Shown: positions 34,924 through 44,329, counted from the stretch's first letter. The stretch: 64,000 nt of DNA from CAYRSS01 sp964426945 (GCA_964426945.1 CAYRSS010000017.1:1-64000); one strand, 5' to 3'. Notes: a model not told the origin generated them from the sequence alone. Program-made: numbers and translations.

Positions 34924-36582
34924 TTACCGCAGCCGGGCGGCTATGGGCATGCGGCGACCGGTGCCGAAGGCGCGGCTCGTCACCTTCAGCCCGACCGCCG
35001 CCTGCTTGCGCTTGTACTCGCTGAGGTCCACCAGGCGGGCGATGCGCTCGACCGTCGGGGCGTTGTAGCCCGCCGCCACGATCTCCTCGACGGATTGCTC
35101 GCGCTCGATGTAACGCTCCAGCACGGCGTCGAGCAGGTCGTACGGCGGCAGCGTGTCCTGATCGGACTGGCCGGGCCGGAGCTCGGCGGAGGGTGGCTTG
35201 GTGATCGTCCGCTCGGGAATACAGGGGCCGCCCCAGCGGGCGTTGATGTGGCGGGCGAGGGTGTAGACGATCGTCTTGGGGACGTCACTGATGACCGCAA
35301 GCCCGCCGCTCATGTCCCCGTACAGCGTGCAGTAGCCTACGGCCAGCTCGCTCTTGTTCCCCGTGGTCAGCAGCATCCAGCCGCGCTTGTTGCTGATCGC
35401 CATCAGCAGGTTGCCCCGGAGGCGGGCCTGAACGTTTTCCTCGGCGACGCCGGCGGGCGAGCCGGCGAAGACCGGCGCGAGGGCCGCTTCCATCGCCGCA
35501 TGAGGCCCTTCGATCGGGAGCGTGTCATACGCGATGCCGAGATTGGCGGCCAGTTCTGCGGCGTCGGCCAGGCTGTGATCGCTGCTGTAGCGCGAGGGCA
35601 TGGCGTAGCCGTGCACATGCTCGGGACCCAGCGCGGCCACGGCAACCGCGGCGGTTACGGCGGAGTCGATCCCCCCGGACAGGCCAAGCACCGCGTCACG
35701 AAAGCCGCATTTGTGCACATAGTCCCGCGTGCCCAGCACGAGCGCGAGGTAGATGCGCTCGATGTAAGGCGGCTGCGGCGCGAGGGGCGCCGATGCAGGA
35801 TCCCGCGTATCGACGACGAGCAACTGCTCCGCGAAGCTCCCGGCTCGGGCGATCACCCGGCCGGCGGCGTCGATCACATGCGACGCGCCGTCGAAAACGA
35901 GGTCGTCGTTGCCGCCGACCTGGTTGCAGTACGCCACCAGCCGCCCGTGACGTTCCGCCTGGCGGCTGAAGAGCGACTCGCGCGTCTGCTCCTTGGCGGT
36001 TTCGAAGGGCGAGGCGGAAATGTTCACGATCACCTCCGCGCCGGCCTCGACCGCGCGGGCGACCGGATCAACGCCGTAGACCCGCCGGCCGCGATACTGC
36101 TCGTCGTTCCACAGATCCTCGCAGATGGTGAGCCCGACGCGCTTCGAGCCGCGGCCGCTGTCAATCGGCACTTCGATCACACCCGGCCGGCTGCCGGGGT
36201 TGAAGTACCGGGCTTCGTCGAAAACGTCGTAGGTCGGCAGCAGTTGCTTGGCATAGGTGGCGAAGACCCGGCCGTCGCGGCAGGCTGCAGCCGCGTTGAA
36301 GAGCCCCTTGCCCGCGCCGCTGGGATCAGGCTGCACAAAGCCGACGACGGCCGTGATGCCGTGGCACGCCGCGGCGATTTCCTCACAGGCCTGCACATTG
36401 CGCCGGACCATGTGCTCCTTGAGGACCAGGTCCTTGGGGGGGTAGCCGAACACGGCCAGCTCGGGGATGAGCACCAGGTCCGCCCCCGCCTGCCTCGCGG
36501 CGTCGATGCGGTGCACGATGAGGCGCGTGTTGCCTGCGATGTCGCCGACGGTGGGATTGATCTGGGCGAGAGCGATGCGCAT
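34924..36582 (-). CDS. nadE: Glutamine-dependent NAD+ synthetase
   Basis: NadE amidates deamido-NAD with ammonia from glutamine, using ATP. The 552-residue form has an N-terminal nitrilase-type glutaminase (catalytic E41, K112, C154 in LTICEDLW) and a C-terminal synthetase with the PP-loop SGGIDS (302-307) and the LLTTGNKSELAVGYCTLYGD segment. The length agrees with the two-domain family. ATG at 36582 begins the first beta strand of the glutaminase directly. A 618-bp spacer with unusual inverted repeats separates it from the divergent copA. Confidence 0.96.
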   Translation of the reverse strand: MRIALAQINPTVGDIAGNTRLIVHRIDAARQAGADLVLIPELAVFGYPPKDLVLKEHMVRRNVQACEEIAAACHGITAVVGFVQPDPSGAGKGLFNAAAACRDGRVFATYAKQLLPTYDVFDEARYFNPGSRPGVIEVPIDSGRGSKRVGLTICEDLWNDEQYRGRRVYGVDPVARAVEAGAEVIVNISASPFETAKEQTRESLFSRQAERHGRLVAYCNQVGGNDDLVFDGASHVIDAAGRVIARAGSFAEQLLVVDTRDPASAPLAPQPPYIERIYLALVLGTRDYVHKCGFRDAVLGLSGGIDSAVTAAVAVAALGPEHVHGYAMPSRYSSDHSLADAAELAANLGIAYDTLPIEGPHAAMEAALAPVFAGSPAGVAEENVQARLRGNLLMAISNKRGWMLLTTGNKSELAVGYCTLYGDMSGGLAVISDVPKTIVYTLARHINARWGGPCIPERTITKPPSAELRPGQSDQDTLPPYDLLDAVLERYIEREQSVEEIVAAGYNAPTVERIARLVDLSEYKRKQAAVGLKVTSRAFGTGRRMPIAARLR

Positions 36583-36698
36583 CGGGTGGACCGGTCGGCC
36601 TCCAGCTTGGCGGCCGCATCATACCCGGCCGGGGACAGGCGCAAAGCCGCAGCCGGTCCCTTGGCCGGTGCCACATGGCGCGACGTGCGTAAAAAGCG

Positions 36699-36772
36699 AA
36701 GACCAGCGGCAGGCCTCCCCCTGTTCGGGCCGGAGAGAGGAGGGTGGGAAGGCCCTTCGCGCCGCTGGTCTT
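36699..36772. ncRNA. Long inverted repeat in the nadE-copA spacer, possible structured RNA
   Basis: AAGACCAGCGGC and GCCGCTGGTCTT form a perfect 12-bp outer stem around about 50 nt. The interior partly pairs again (AGGCCTCCCC with GGGAAGGCCC), giving a 74-nt stem structure. On the minus strand it is followed by CGCTTTTTACG. There is no gene it could terminate, because it sits between divergent genes. It could be a small RNA, a leader structure of nadE or copA, or a mobile repeat. Confidence 0.35.
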
Positions 36773-36975
36773 TACCTAAGACTGAACGAAGGACTTCGCC
36801 TTCCGTCCGTCTCGGCTTCCAAAGGCTGGGAGCCGGGGCGGCTGATTCAGTCGTATGCTTGCTCCCGGCCGGGCGGCCGGAAACGCAATTCATCCTGCAC
36901 GCGGCGTGCCACGACGGCCTCACGTCGCGCCCGGCGGCGGCCCCGCGTCGCCTGAGGCCTTAAGCTGTCCCGACG

Positions 36976-37021
36976 GGCCTGGCGCCAGCGCCAGGCCGTT
37001 TCGCGCCCATTGGCCGGCCAA
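36976..37021. repeat. Two adjacent perfect palindromes upstream of copA
   Basis: GGCCTGGCGC-CA-GCGCCAGGCC (36976-36997) and, 12 bp later, TTGGCCGGCCAA (37010-37021). They lie 180-225 bp before copA. The second looks like a dimer-binding site, the first like a hairpin. The rest of the 618-bp spacer 36583-37200 shows nothing further. Confidence 0.4.
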
Positions 37022-37200
37022 AAAATCCGCAACTCGGTGCGCGGAACCCCGCGGCCCGCCCGGGCTGCAGACCTGCACACGCGCGGGAATCGCAGCTCGC
37101 CCGCCCCCGCTCGCCTCGGAATCTCGCGCGGCTAAGATCAAGCTGAAGGAGTGGCGACCGCGGCCGGTGCGCGATGGCACGCGGCCGCCGGGAGGATTGA

Positions 37201-39393
37201 ATGCAGACGATCCGACTTCGCATCGAGGGCATGACCTGCGGCGGGTGCGTGGCTCGCGTCGAGGAGGCGCTACGCAAGGTGGATGGCGTGAGCGACGCCC
37301 GTGTGAACCTCGCCACGGAAATTGCCACAGTCGAGACTGACGACGGGGCTGCCCGCCGGCCTGCGCTGATCGAGGCAGTTCGCGCTGCGGGATATGACGC
37401 GGAACCCACGCGCCCCGGTCGCGAGGCGGCGACTTCCGTCGAGCGCACGCAGGACGACCGCGTCCGGCAGCAGCGGCAGGCGATGGTCCACGCCGTCGGA
37501 CTGGCCGTGCCGATCGTTGTGCTTGATTTCGCGCAGCACCTGCTGCATTCCGGCGCGCACGGCGGCGCGGTCTGGCCGCAGGTCATCCTGGCCATCCTCA
37601 CCCTGATTCTGCTCTGCTCAGCGGGCGGCGCGCCGATCCTCGTCGGCGGTCTCAAGGCGCTCGTCCACCGCTCGGCGAACATGGACCTCCTTGTCGCGCT
37701 GGCCGTTAGCGTCGCGTTTGTGGCGAGCGTGACCGGGCTGATCGTGCCGGGCCTCGGCGAGCCGCATTTTCACGCGGCGGCGATGATCCTCGCGTTCATC
37801 AATGTCGGTCGCTACTTGGAGGCGCGGGCCCGGCGGCGGGCGACCTCGGCCGTGGCGGCGCTGGCGCGGCGAATGCCGGCCACGGCCGAGCTTCTCACCG
37901 GCTCGTCCGTCGAAACCGTCCCGCTTGAGCGCGTTGCCAAAGGCGACCGCGTTCGTGTGGCGCAGGACGTGGTCATTCCCGTCGACGGCCGGATCGTGGA
38001 GGGCGAGGGCGCGGTCGATGAAAGCTCGCTCACGGGCGAGGCGGTTCCGCGTGCCTGCGGCGTCGGGGACAGCGTTTCCGCGGGGACGCTGCTCCGCGAA
38101 GGCATGCTCACGGTCGAGGCGATTCGCGTTGGGGCAGCCTCGCGCATAGGGCGCATCATCCGCGCCGTGGAGGAGGCGCAATCCGGCCGCACCCAGTGGC
38201 AGCGAATCGCCGACCGCGTAGCGGGCGTGTTCGTCCCGATCGTATTGCTGGCAAGCCTGGGCACGCTGGCGGGCTGGGTGGCCCTGGATGGCGATGTCGC
38301 CGCAGGAATCCGGGCGGCGGTGGCGGTGCTGGTGGTGGCTTGCCCCTGCGCGCTCGGCCTGGCAACGCCGACGGCGGTCGTCGTGGCGACATCGGTCGGC
38401 GCGCTGCGCGGTATTCTGGTGCGGGACGCCGCGGCGCTGGAGTCCGCCGCGGGCGTGGAGGTCATGTTCCTGGATAAGACGGGCACGCTGACCCGCGGGG
38501 AGGTCGCGGTGCGCGCGGTCGTTCCGCAGGAGGGCAGGAACGGGAGCAACCCGCCGGACGGGCCGGAGTTACTGCGCCTGGCCGCATCCGCGGAGCGATA
38601 TTCACAGCACCCCTTCGCGGTGGCGATCCGCCGGCATGCGGAGTCACAGGGAATTCCGGTGGCCGAACCGGTGAACCCCACCAGCAGGCCGGGCCTGGGA
38701 GTCACCGCGGAGGTCGGGGGGCGCCGCGTCGTCGTGGGCGCGAGGTCGCTCCTGCCGGATGCGGAATGGACCGAATCGCGCAGCGATGGTCTCGCCGCGG
38801 CCTACGTGGCCGTAGACGATCAGCCGGCGGGCGTGATCGAACTGGAAGACACTTTGCGGGACGGCGCCGCGGAGGCCGTCAGGCGGCTGAAGTCGATGGG
38901 CATCTCGGTCCGTCTGCTCACGGGGGATCGCAAGGCGTCGGCGCAGCGCGTGGCCGAGTCCGCTGAGATCGAGCACGTCCTCGCGGAAGCCTCGCCCGAA
39001 GACAAGCGTGCCGAGGTCGAATCAGCGGCCGCATCGCGACGAGTCGCGTTCGCGGGCGACGGCGTCAATGACGGCCCGGCACTCGCCGCCGCCCATGTCG
39101 GCATCAGCTTCTCATCGGGAAGCGACGTAGCAATCGGCGCGGCCGACATTACCCTACTGCGTGACGACCTCCTTCTGCTGCCGGCCGTGGTCGGACTCGC
39201 GCGGCGCAGCGTACGCATCATCAAGCAAAACCTGTTCTGGGCGTTCGTGTACAACGCGGCCGCGCTGCCCCTTGCCGCCACGGGAAAGCTTTCGCCCGGC
39301 GTAGCGGCTGCGGCGATGATGATGTCGTCGATCAGCGTCGTGCTCAATTCGCTTCGACTCGGTCGAAAGGCGGCCGACGAACAGTCGGGCTGA
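37201..39393 (+). CDS. copA: Copper-translocating P1B-type ATPase (CopA-like)
   Basis: This 730-residue exporter of Cu(I) has one N-terminal HMA domain with C13 and C16 (GMTCGGC), eight expected membrane helices, the TGEA actuator loop and C381-P-C383 in helix 6. It also has the phosphorylated D425 (DKTGTLT), the SQHPFAVAI nucleotide-binding motif and AGDGVNDGPALAAAH. Length and order match CopA of bacteria. GGGAGG five bases before the ATG sets the start. It differs from the pump at 26640 in having the HMA domain, so one may detoxify copper while the other supplies cuproenzymes. A hairpin ends the gene at 39418-39443. Confidence 0.93.
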   Translation: MQTIRLRIEGMTCGGCVARVEEALRKVDGVSDARVNLATEIATVETDDGAARRPALIEAVRAAGYDAEPTRPGREAATSVERTQDDRVRQQRQAMVHAVGLAVPIVVLDFAQHLLHSGAHGGAVWPQVILAILTLILLCSAGGAPILVGGLKALVHRSANMDLLVALAVSVAFVASVTGLIVPGLGEPHFHAAAMILAFINVGRYLEARARRRATSAVAALARRMPATAELLTGSSVETVPLERVAKGDRVRVAQDVVIPVDGRIVEGEGAVDESSLTGEAVPRACGVGDSVSAGTLLREGMLTVEAIRVGAASRIGRIIRAVEEAQSGRTQWQRIADRVAGVFVPIVLLASLGTLAGWVALDGDVAAGIRAAVAVLVVACPCALGLATPTAVVVATSVGALRGILVRDAAALESAAGVEVMFLDKTGTLTRGEVAVRAVVPQEGRNGSNPPDGPELLRLAASAERYSQHPFAVAIRRHAESQGIPVAEPVNPTSRPGLGVTAEVGGRRVVVGARSLLPDAEWTESRSDGLAAAYVAVDDQPAGVIELEDTLRDGAAEAVRRLKSMGISVRLLTGDRKASAQRVAESAEIEHVLAEASPEDKRAEVESAAASRRVAFAGDGVNDGPALAAAHVGISFSSGSDVAIGAADITLLRDDLLLLPAVVGLARRSVRIIKQNLFWAFVYNAAALPLAATGKLSPGVAAAAMMMSSISVVLNSLRLGRKAADEQSG

Positions 39394-39417
39394 CACGCTC
39401 CCCGAGATGGAAGCGGA

Positions 39418-39443
39418 CCCCGACCGCGCTGCCGCGGCCGGGG
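39418..39443. terminator. GC-rich hairpin between copA and the small-peptide genes
   Basis: CCCCGACCGCG - CTGC - CGCGGCCGGGG, an 11-bp stem with one mismatch, 25 bp after the copA stop and 31 bp after the end of the convergent peptide genes. The T-tract is weak, so it may serve both strands. Confidence 0.45.
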
Positions 39444-39474
39444 CCCGCCGTGTTTCACTGCGTCGCCGATCGAA

Positions 39475-39558
39475 TCAGGAGGTCTGAATCAGGAAGTCGA
39501 GCAACCCGAAGTAGACGGCCATGACGATCGCGAAGAGCGTCGCGAGAGGTCCCAACAT
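39475..39558 (-). CDS. 27-residue single-helix membrane peptide
   Basis: ATG at 39558 is preceded by AAGGAGG with eight bases of spacing, one of the best ribosome-binding sites in the window. The 27 residues form almost one hydrophobic helix (LATLFAIVMAVYFGLLDFLI) with a single Asp at position 21 and a polar end. It lies 49 bp after the 29-residue gene on the same strand. Not recognised; such peptides are often small subunits or regulators of membrane complexes. Confidence 0.6.
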   Translation of the reverse strand: MLGPLATLFAIVMAVYFGLLDFLIQTS

Positions 39559-39607
39559 GACGAATGCCTCCTTGCGTGCTGCGTGCCGGCTGAAACCGGC
39601 GCCGCGG

Positions 39608-39697
39608 TTATGACGGGGTCGAGGACAGGACCGCGGTCCACGACAGCAGGAACAGCCCCCCGAACAGGAGGACCGCGCCGATGATCCGTTCAAACAT
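39608..39697 (-). CDS. 29-residue single-helix membrane peptide
   Basis: ATG at 39697 follows AAGGA by eight bases. MFERIIGAVLLFGGLFLLSW is a positively started transmembrane helix with a short polar tail (SSTPS) predicted outside. It is the first of two tandem membrane peptide genes, between copA (convergent) and the giant CotH gene (upstream, same strand, 192 bp away). Not similar by eye to KdpF, CcoQ or CydX. Function unknown. Confidence 0.58.
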   Translation of the reverse strand: MFERIIGAVLLFGGLFLLSWTAVLSSTPS

Positions 39698-39889
39698 CTC
39701 GACCGTCCTTTCAACTCGCCGCCGTGATGTCGGCAGCGTCGCCGCCAGAGGGCGACAGCCCTCGAGGGGACGCACCGGCTGTCCGGCGACGTGGATATGA
39801 TCGGACGTCGGTAATCCCGCCATGAGCGAAATCACCCCGCCAGCACCCCGAATCTCGCTTTCCAGCATCGGGAAGGGGCTTGCGGCCCC

Positions 39890-42800
39890 CTACCGCCCTG
39901 CGTGGCACGCCGCCGGCAGGTAGGGCCGCTGATAGCCGAACTGAGCCTGGAAGGTCACGACGTCGCGCAGGTCGATATCGCCGTCGCCGTCGAGATCAAG
40001 TCCGTCCGTACACTCCGGATCCGCCGGAACGGCCGGGCCCGAGCCTTCCAGGCAGGCGTGCAGCCACGCGTAGTCCGCCAAGCCCACCTCGCCGTCGCCG
40101 TCCAAATCGCCGGCGATGGGCGTGAGCGGCACGTAGAAGTCGAGCAACGCGTCCTCGTCGATGTCGTCGACGTCGCCGTCGAGTTCATAGTCGAACACGA
40201 CGCACTCACCGGGATACGGGCCGTTGTCCGGCCCCGTGTAGCAAGCGTCGAAGGCGTCGAGATCATCCTCGTCGATGTCGCCGTCGTCGTCCGCGTCGCC
40301 GAAGTGCGGGCTGACGGTATTGCAGGAACCAGGCGTACCGCCGTCGATCTTCGACGCGGCCCAGTTCACCGGATCGTCGCCGTACTCGTTGCCGAACACA
40401 CGCTCGAGCGACGGGCCGCCGCCGAAGGGCTGCGCCGGCCAGGCGCCGCCGACGGCGTACCGCACCTGGTCCACGGCGAGGAACGTGACCGATCCGGGCG
40501 CTGCGCCGACCGCCTCTTCGAGGCGGATGCGCTCGCCGTCCAGGTCGAGCACCTCGCCATAGGGGCCGTAAATCGGCACCTCGGCGGGAATGGAGTACTT
40601 GGTACGGAATGATTCAGGGGTCATCCGCACGACGAGCGCGAAGCCGTACGCCGGCACGCTCGCGCCTGCGGGGAACTCGAAATCCCCAGTGGCGGCCTGG
40701 TTACTTACGCCATGCAGCGCCCAGCCTCGGGCGGCGGCCGCGTTATATAGCGAGACCGACGCTCCGCTGCGGTTGCGAAGCTCGACAAAAGGATCGCCAT
40801 CGCCCGCGGGCGCGTACATCAGTTCGTTGATGACGACCGGGCTGATGCGCGGCGGCGCGTTGACTGCGCCCGCGCCCGTGCGGAACTCGGCCACGGTGGC
40901 CGGATTGCTCACGCCAAAGGTGTGATGATCGAGCAGCGTGATGTGCGGCCCCTGGCTGGTCACGTGGCGGCCGATCGAGTCGCCCTCGCTGGTCGCGCCG
41001 AAGGCCAGCTCGACGATGTAGCCGGTCAGGTTGCCGCCGGCATCGGCCGAGGACAGGTACGCCGCCTCGCCGCCCGAACTCAGCGCGAAGCTCGTGGCCC
41101 CGGCGTTGAACTGGAACTCGTAGAACACCACAAAACCGCCCGGCGCGATCATCGTGCCGTTGGGAATGCGGTACTTCTTCAGCCCGGCCACGTTGGCGCG
41201 GTTGTCGCTGAGGTACCAGCCGCCGACGTTGACGGCTGAGGCGGTCGGGTTGTGCAGCTCGATGGCGTCCTCCAGCGGCGCGGCGGAGTTGGCCAGGATC
41301 TCGTTGAGGACGATGCCGCCAACCAGCGGCGCGGGGTCAGCGGCGCCGGGCGAGCCGTTGGTGTCGCGGCTGGCGCGCCAGCTGTTGCCGTCCGTGGGAT
41401 CGGCCTGCGCGTTCTCGTAGACCAGCGACCAGCCGAAGCCGTCCGCGGCAACGGGCCAGAATCCTTCGTCGTCGAAGCCGACCTGGAAGATCGTGGTGCC
41501 CAGTGCGTCGATGAGCAGCAGTTCCTCGCCGCCGTTGGAGAGGTTGCCGTCAAACGGGCCGACCGCAGTGACGCCCGGGTAGCGCGTGGCGAAAGCCGAC
41601 GGAACGCCCGCGACCACGGTGTAGCCGCCCGCAGTTACAAATGTGCCCTGTGCGAAGGTATACGCCACGCCGCCGGCGATGGAGAGCCCAGACAGCTCGA
41701 TGACGTGATCAGTCGTGTTGTGCAGCTCGATGAACTCGTAGTCCGTGCCGCCGGTCGGGTTGTACATGATCTCGCTGATGACCAGATCGCCCGGGGGCAG
41801 CACGACGACGAACTGGGCCTCGGCCAAGGCGCTCCACGACGAACCGTTGCGCACGCGGGCCTTGATGAGCCGCGAACCGGTCAGCACCAACGGGCCGGTG
41901 TAGGGCTGCGCCGAGGCAGCGATTTCGCCCGTGCCATACACGCGCGGATCGGTGCCGTCGAGCGTGTAATAGATCGTGCCGCTGCCGCCGGCAGGAAGGC
42001 TGAGGGTCACGCCGAAACCCTGCGCGACCTCGCCGCCATGCTGGTTGTAGACGGGAGCCCCCGTCGCGGGGTAGAGCCCCGCCTGGCGGAACTGGTTCAG
42101 CACGATGGCTGAACGCTGCGGGAAGTACGAGTCGAGGAGGCGGTTGAGCTCAGCCATCCATTCGACGCTGCGTCGGTAGGGATTGTTGGGGCGCCGGTTG
42201 TCGCCCCAGCGGGCCGACTCGCAGGCGATGGCGAAATCGATCTCGGCGATCCGCTCCATGTAGAGCGCGGCGGGCTGGTTGTTTTCCGGATGATCGGGGT
42301 CGTACTCTGGCTGAGCCTCGTTCACGTACAGCACGCCGCCGGGCGAGAAATGGCGGTGAGCGCGGTCGGCGAAGAGCAGGTTAAACTCGGCGTTGGCCCG
42401 CAGCGCAGCGAAAATCTCACCGGGCGTGTCGCTGACGTCGTGGATCGAGGTGATCCAGTTCGTGTTGACGCTCTGCAGCCCGTTTTCCGCGTCCCAGTTG
42501 ACGATGCGCCACTTGGCGCCGGGCTCACGGGCGCGGATGGCGTACCAGTTGTGATGCGGCCAGTCGAGATTGCCCACGTAGAAGTTGAGCAGCATGTAGT
42601 CGATGAACGGGACCATGTCGAGCATGTCCGCGACCTGCTCATACGCGGCGTTGCTCGCGAGTCCGCCGCGGACGATCGTCATCATCTGGTTCCACGCGAC
42701 GGCGTCGCCGTGGACGACCTCGGAGCCCTGGTGCTTGAGCACGTCGTAGTCGTCTGGCGCACCGCCGAAGTGCTCGGCGGCGAAGTCCTCGGTCGGCTTC

Positions 42801-44275
42801 TCGTGGACGTTGTACAGCCCCCAGTAGATGCCGTTCAGGTACAGGTGGCAGAAGCGCGAGTGGGTCGACACATGGCCCATCGCGAGCTGGAGGTCCGCCG
42901 TGTACGCGTCGCGAACGTACTGCGCCACGACCTGGTGGTTAACGCTCTGGTGAAGCCAGGTGAGGTCGATGTGTGCGTCGAGCGTCAGCACGCGGAACTC
43001 GTCCACGGGCGAGCCGGGAAAGAAGTCATAGCTCAGCCCTGTGGGCCCGAAATCGCCGCTGAACTCCAGATCAAAGGACAGCTTGGCGGTCTTCCACTGG
43101 TCGACGCTGCTGCCGCCCTGAATCTCGATACCGCAATCCTGCTGAAAGCCCGGGCTGCCGTCGGGGAGGATCAGTTCGACCGATGCCGCCTTCTCCCACG
43201 CCGTGCCGGACTGGCTGGGGTTCATGTAGATGCCCGTGGCCGGCGACCATAGCGAGTTGTGGTCGGTCACGATCGAGACCGTAGGGATGTCGGTCAGCCC
43301 GCCGAGGACGTATGGCCGCGTGAAGAAGTTGTTGACCAGGAACAAGTCCATGCCGTAGTCGGCCCCGCGCAGGTTCGGCCACACCGTCCCCCACTGCGAG
43401 GGCATGCCCGCCAGCGTGTTCGCCTGGTTGAGCACGTCGAGCGGGAAGATGTAGCTGCGCGTCGCTGCATCGGACGACAGGTATCCGCTGCGGAAGGCGG
43501 CTGCGCGGAGCACGACGGCGCCGCGATCAGCCTGCGGATCAATCATGAAGGGGCCGGCGTACACCACGCCCGTTGTCGCCGTCGGCGGCGAGCCGTTGAG
43601 CGTGTAGCGGATCTCGACGAGCGGATCGTCGTGCGTCAGCTCGAGTTCGAACGGTGCATCGAAGAAGCCGTGGCTCACGCTCACCACGGGCGGATAGAGA
43701 AAGCCGTCGTAGACCGTGGCCGTGTCGTTGGCGGCTCCCGGCGTCGGCGGAACGAGGTACGACAGTACGCCACCCGGACCGCGCCCCCAGGCGATGTCAG
43801 GGCGCTGATTCGGAAACCCGGGTGCGAACTCGCTGATGGCCACGCGCGGCTCGCTGTTGTCGTAGAGGCCGCAGTACTCGCCGTCGGCCGTCAGCTTGAA
43901 GTTAAGGTGCAGGTTGCTGCCGTCGGTCGGGGCGCGGTTCTTGTCCGACGCGAAGACGACGAGGTAACCACCGGGCGCGATGGACACATCGGGGAACACC
44001 CACTTATCCGGCACGGCCGCGTCGTCCGTGATCGACCATCCGCTGAGGGCGACCGCGCCGGGCCCCGGGTTGTAGAGCTCGATCCAGTCAGACCGATCAC
44101 CGTCCTCGTCCTGAAGACCTTCCTGGTTCGAGGCGAGAATCTCGTTGATAACCGGCTGAGCGGCAGCCCGCGAAGCGGGCGCCAGAATCGCCGCGGCGAG
44201 CATCATCGCGATCGCGCCGCGCAGGCAGAACCCCATCCTTGCAGTGAAACCGTGCACGAGCATCCCCCTTTGCAT
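39890..44275 (-). CDS. CotH-kinase / lamin-tail-domain surface protein
   Basis: The roughly 1461-residue exported protein opens with a signal peptide (MMLAAAILAPASRAAAQ). Rough domain order: lamin tail (40-165, PVINEILASN with SDWIELYNPG), chitobiase-type beta domain (205-290), CotH kinase-like domain (330-680, with WRIVNWDAENGL), a second chitobiase-type domain, then three more lamin-tail-like domains (LVISEIMYNP, IVLNEILANS, VVINELMYAP). It ends in about 150 residues of EF-hand/dockerin-like loops (DADDDGDIDEDDLDAFD, GDLDGDGEVGLADYAW, DLDGDGDIDLRDVV). CotH proteins are protein kinases in spore coats; role here unknown. Start uncertain among ATG codons at 44275, 44263 and 44236. Confidence 0.85.
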   Translation of the reverse strand: MQRGMLVHGFTARMGFCLRGAIAMMLAAAILAPASRAAAQPVINEILASNQEGLQDEDGDRSDWIELYNPGPGAVALSGWSITDDAAVPDKWVFPDVSIAPGGYLVVFASDKNRAPTDGSNLHLNFKLTADGEYCGLYDNSEPRVAISEFAPGFPNQRPDIAWGRGPGGVLSYLVPPTPGAANDTATVYDGFLYPPVVSVSHGFFDAPFELELTHDDPLVEIRYTLNGSPPTATTGVVYAGPFMIDPQADRGAVVLRAAAFRSGYLSSDAATRSYIFPLDVLNQANTLAGMPSQWGTVWPNLRGADYGMDLFLVNNFFTRPYVLGGLTDIPTVSIVTDHNSLWSPATGIYMNPSQSGTAWEKAASVELILPDGSPGFQQDCGIEIQGGSSVDQWKTAKLSFDLEFSGDFGPTGLSYDFFPGSPVDEFRVLTLDAHIDLTWLHQSVNHQVVAQYVRDAYTADLQLAMGHVSTHSRFCHLYLNGIYWGLYNVHEKPTEDFAAEHFGGAPDDYDVLKHQGSEVVHGDAVAWNQMMTIVRGGLASNAAYEQVADMLDMVPFIDYMLLNFYVGNLDWPHHNWYAIRAREPGAKWRIVNWDAENGLQSVNTNWITSIHDVSDTPGEIFAALRANAEFNLLFADRAHRHFSPGGVLYVNEAQPEYDPDHPENNQPAALYMERIAEIDFAIACESARWGDNRRPNNPYRRSVEWMAELNRLLDSYFPQRSAIVLNQFRQAGLYPATGAPVYNQHGGEVAQGFGVTLSLPAGGSGTIYYTLDGTDPRVYGTGEIAASAQPYTGPLVLTGSRLIKARVRNGSSWSALAEAQFVVVLPPGDLVISEIMYNPTGGTDYEFIELHNTTDHVIELSGLSIAGGVAYTFAQGTFVTAGGYTVVAGVPSAFATRYPGVTAVGPFDGNLSNGGEELLLIDALGTTIFQVGFDDEGFWPVAADGFGWSLVYENAQADPTDGNSWRASRDTNGSPGAADPAPLVGGIVLNEILANSAAPLEDAIELHNPTASAVNVGGWYLSDNRANVAGLKKYRIPNGTMIAPGGFVVFYEFQFNAGATSFALSSGGEAAYLSSADAGGNLTGYIVELAFGATSEGDSIGRHVTSQGPHITLLDHHTFGVSNPATVAEFRTGAGAVNAPPRISPVVINELMYAPAGDGDPFVELRNRSGASVSLYNAAAARGWALHGVSNQAATGDFEFPAGASVPAYGFALVVRMTPESFRTKYSIPAEVPIYGPYGEVLDLDGERIRLEEAVGAAPGSVTFLAVDQVRYAVGGAWPAQPFGGGPSLERVFGNEYGDDPVNWAASKIDGGTPGSCNTVSPHFGDADDDGDIDEDDLDAFDACYTGPDNGPYPGECVVFDYELDGDVDDIDEDALLDFYVPLTPIAGDLDGDGEVGLADYAWLHACLEGSGPAVPADPECTDGLDLDGDGDIDLRDVVTFQAQFGYQRPYLPAACHAGR

Positions 44276-44329
44276 CCCGGGGCCCGGCGATCCGCCGGCC
44301 CCTTCCACCCGTTCCTGCGAACCCGGCAG

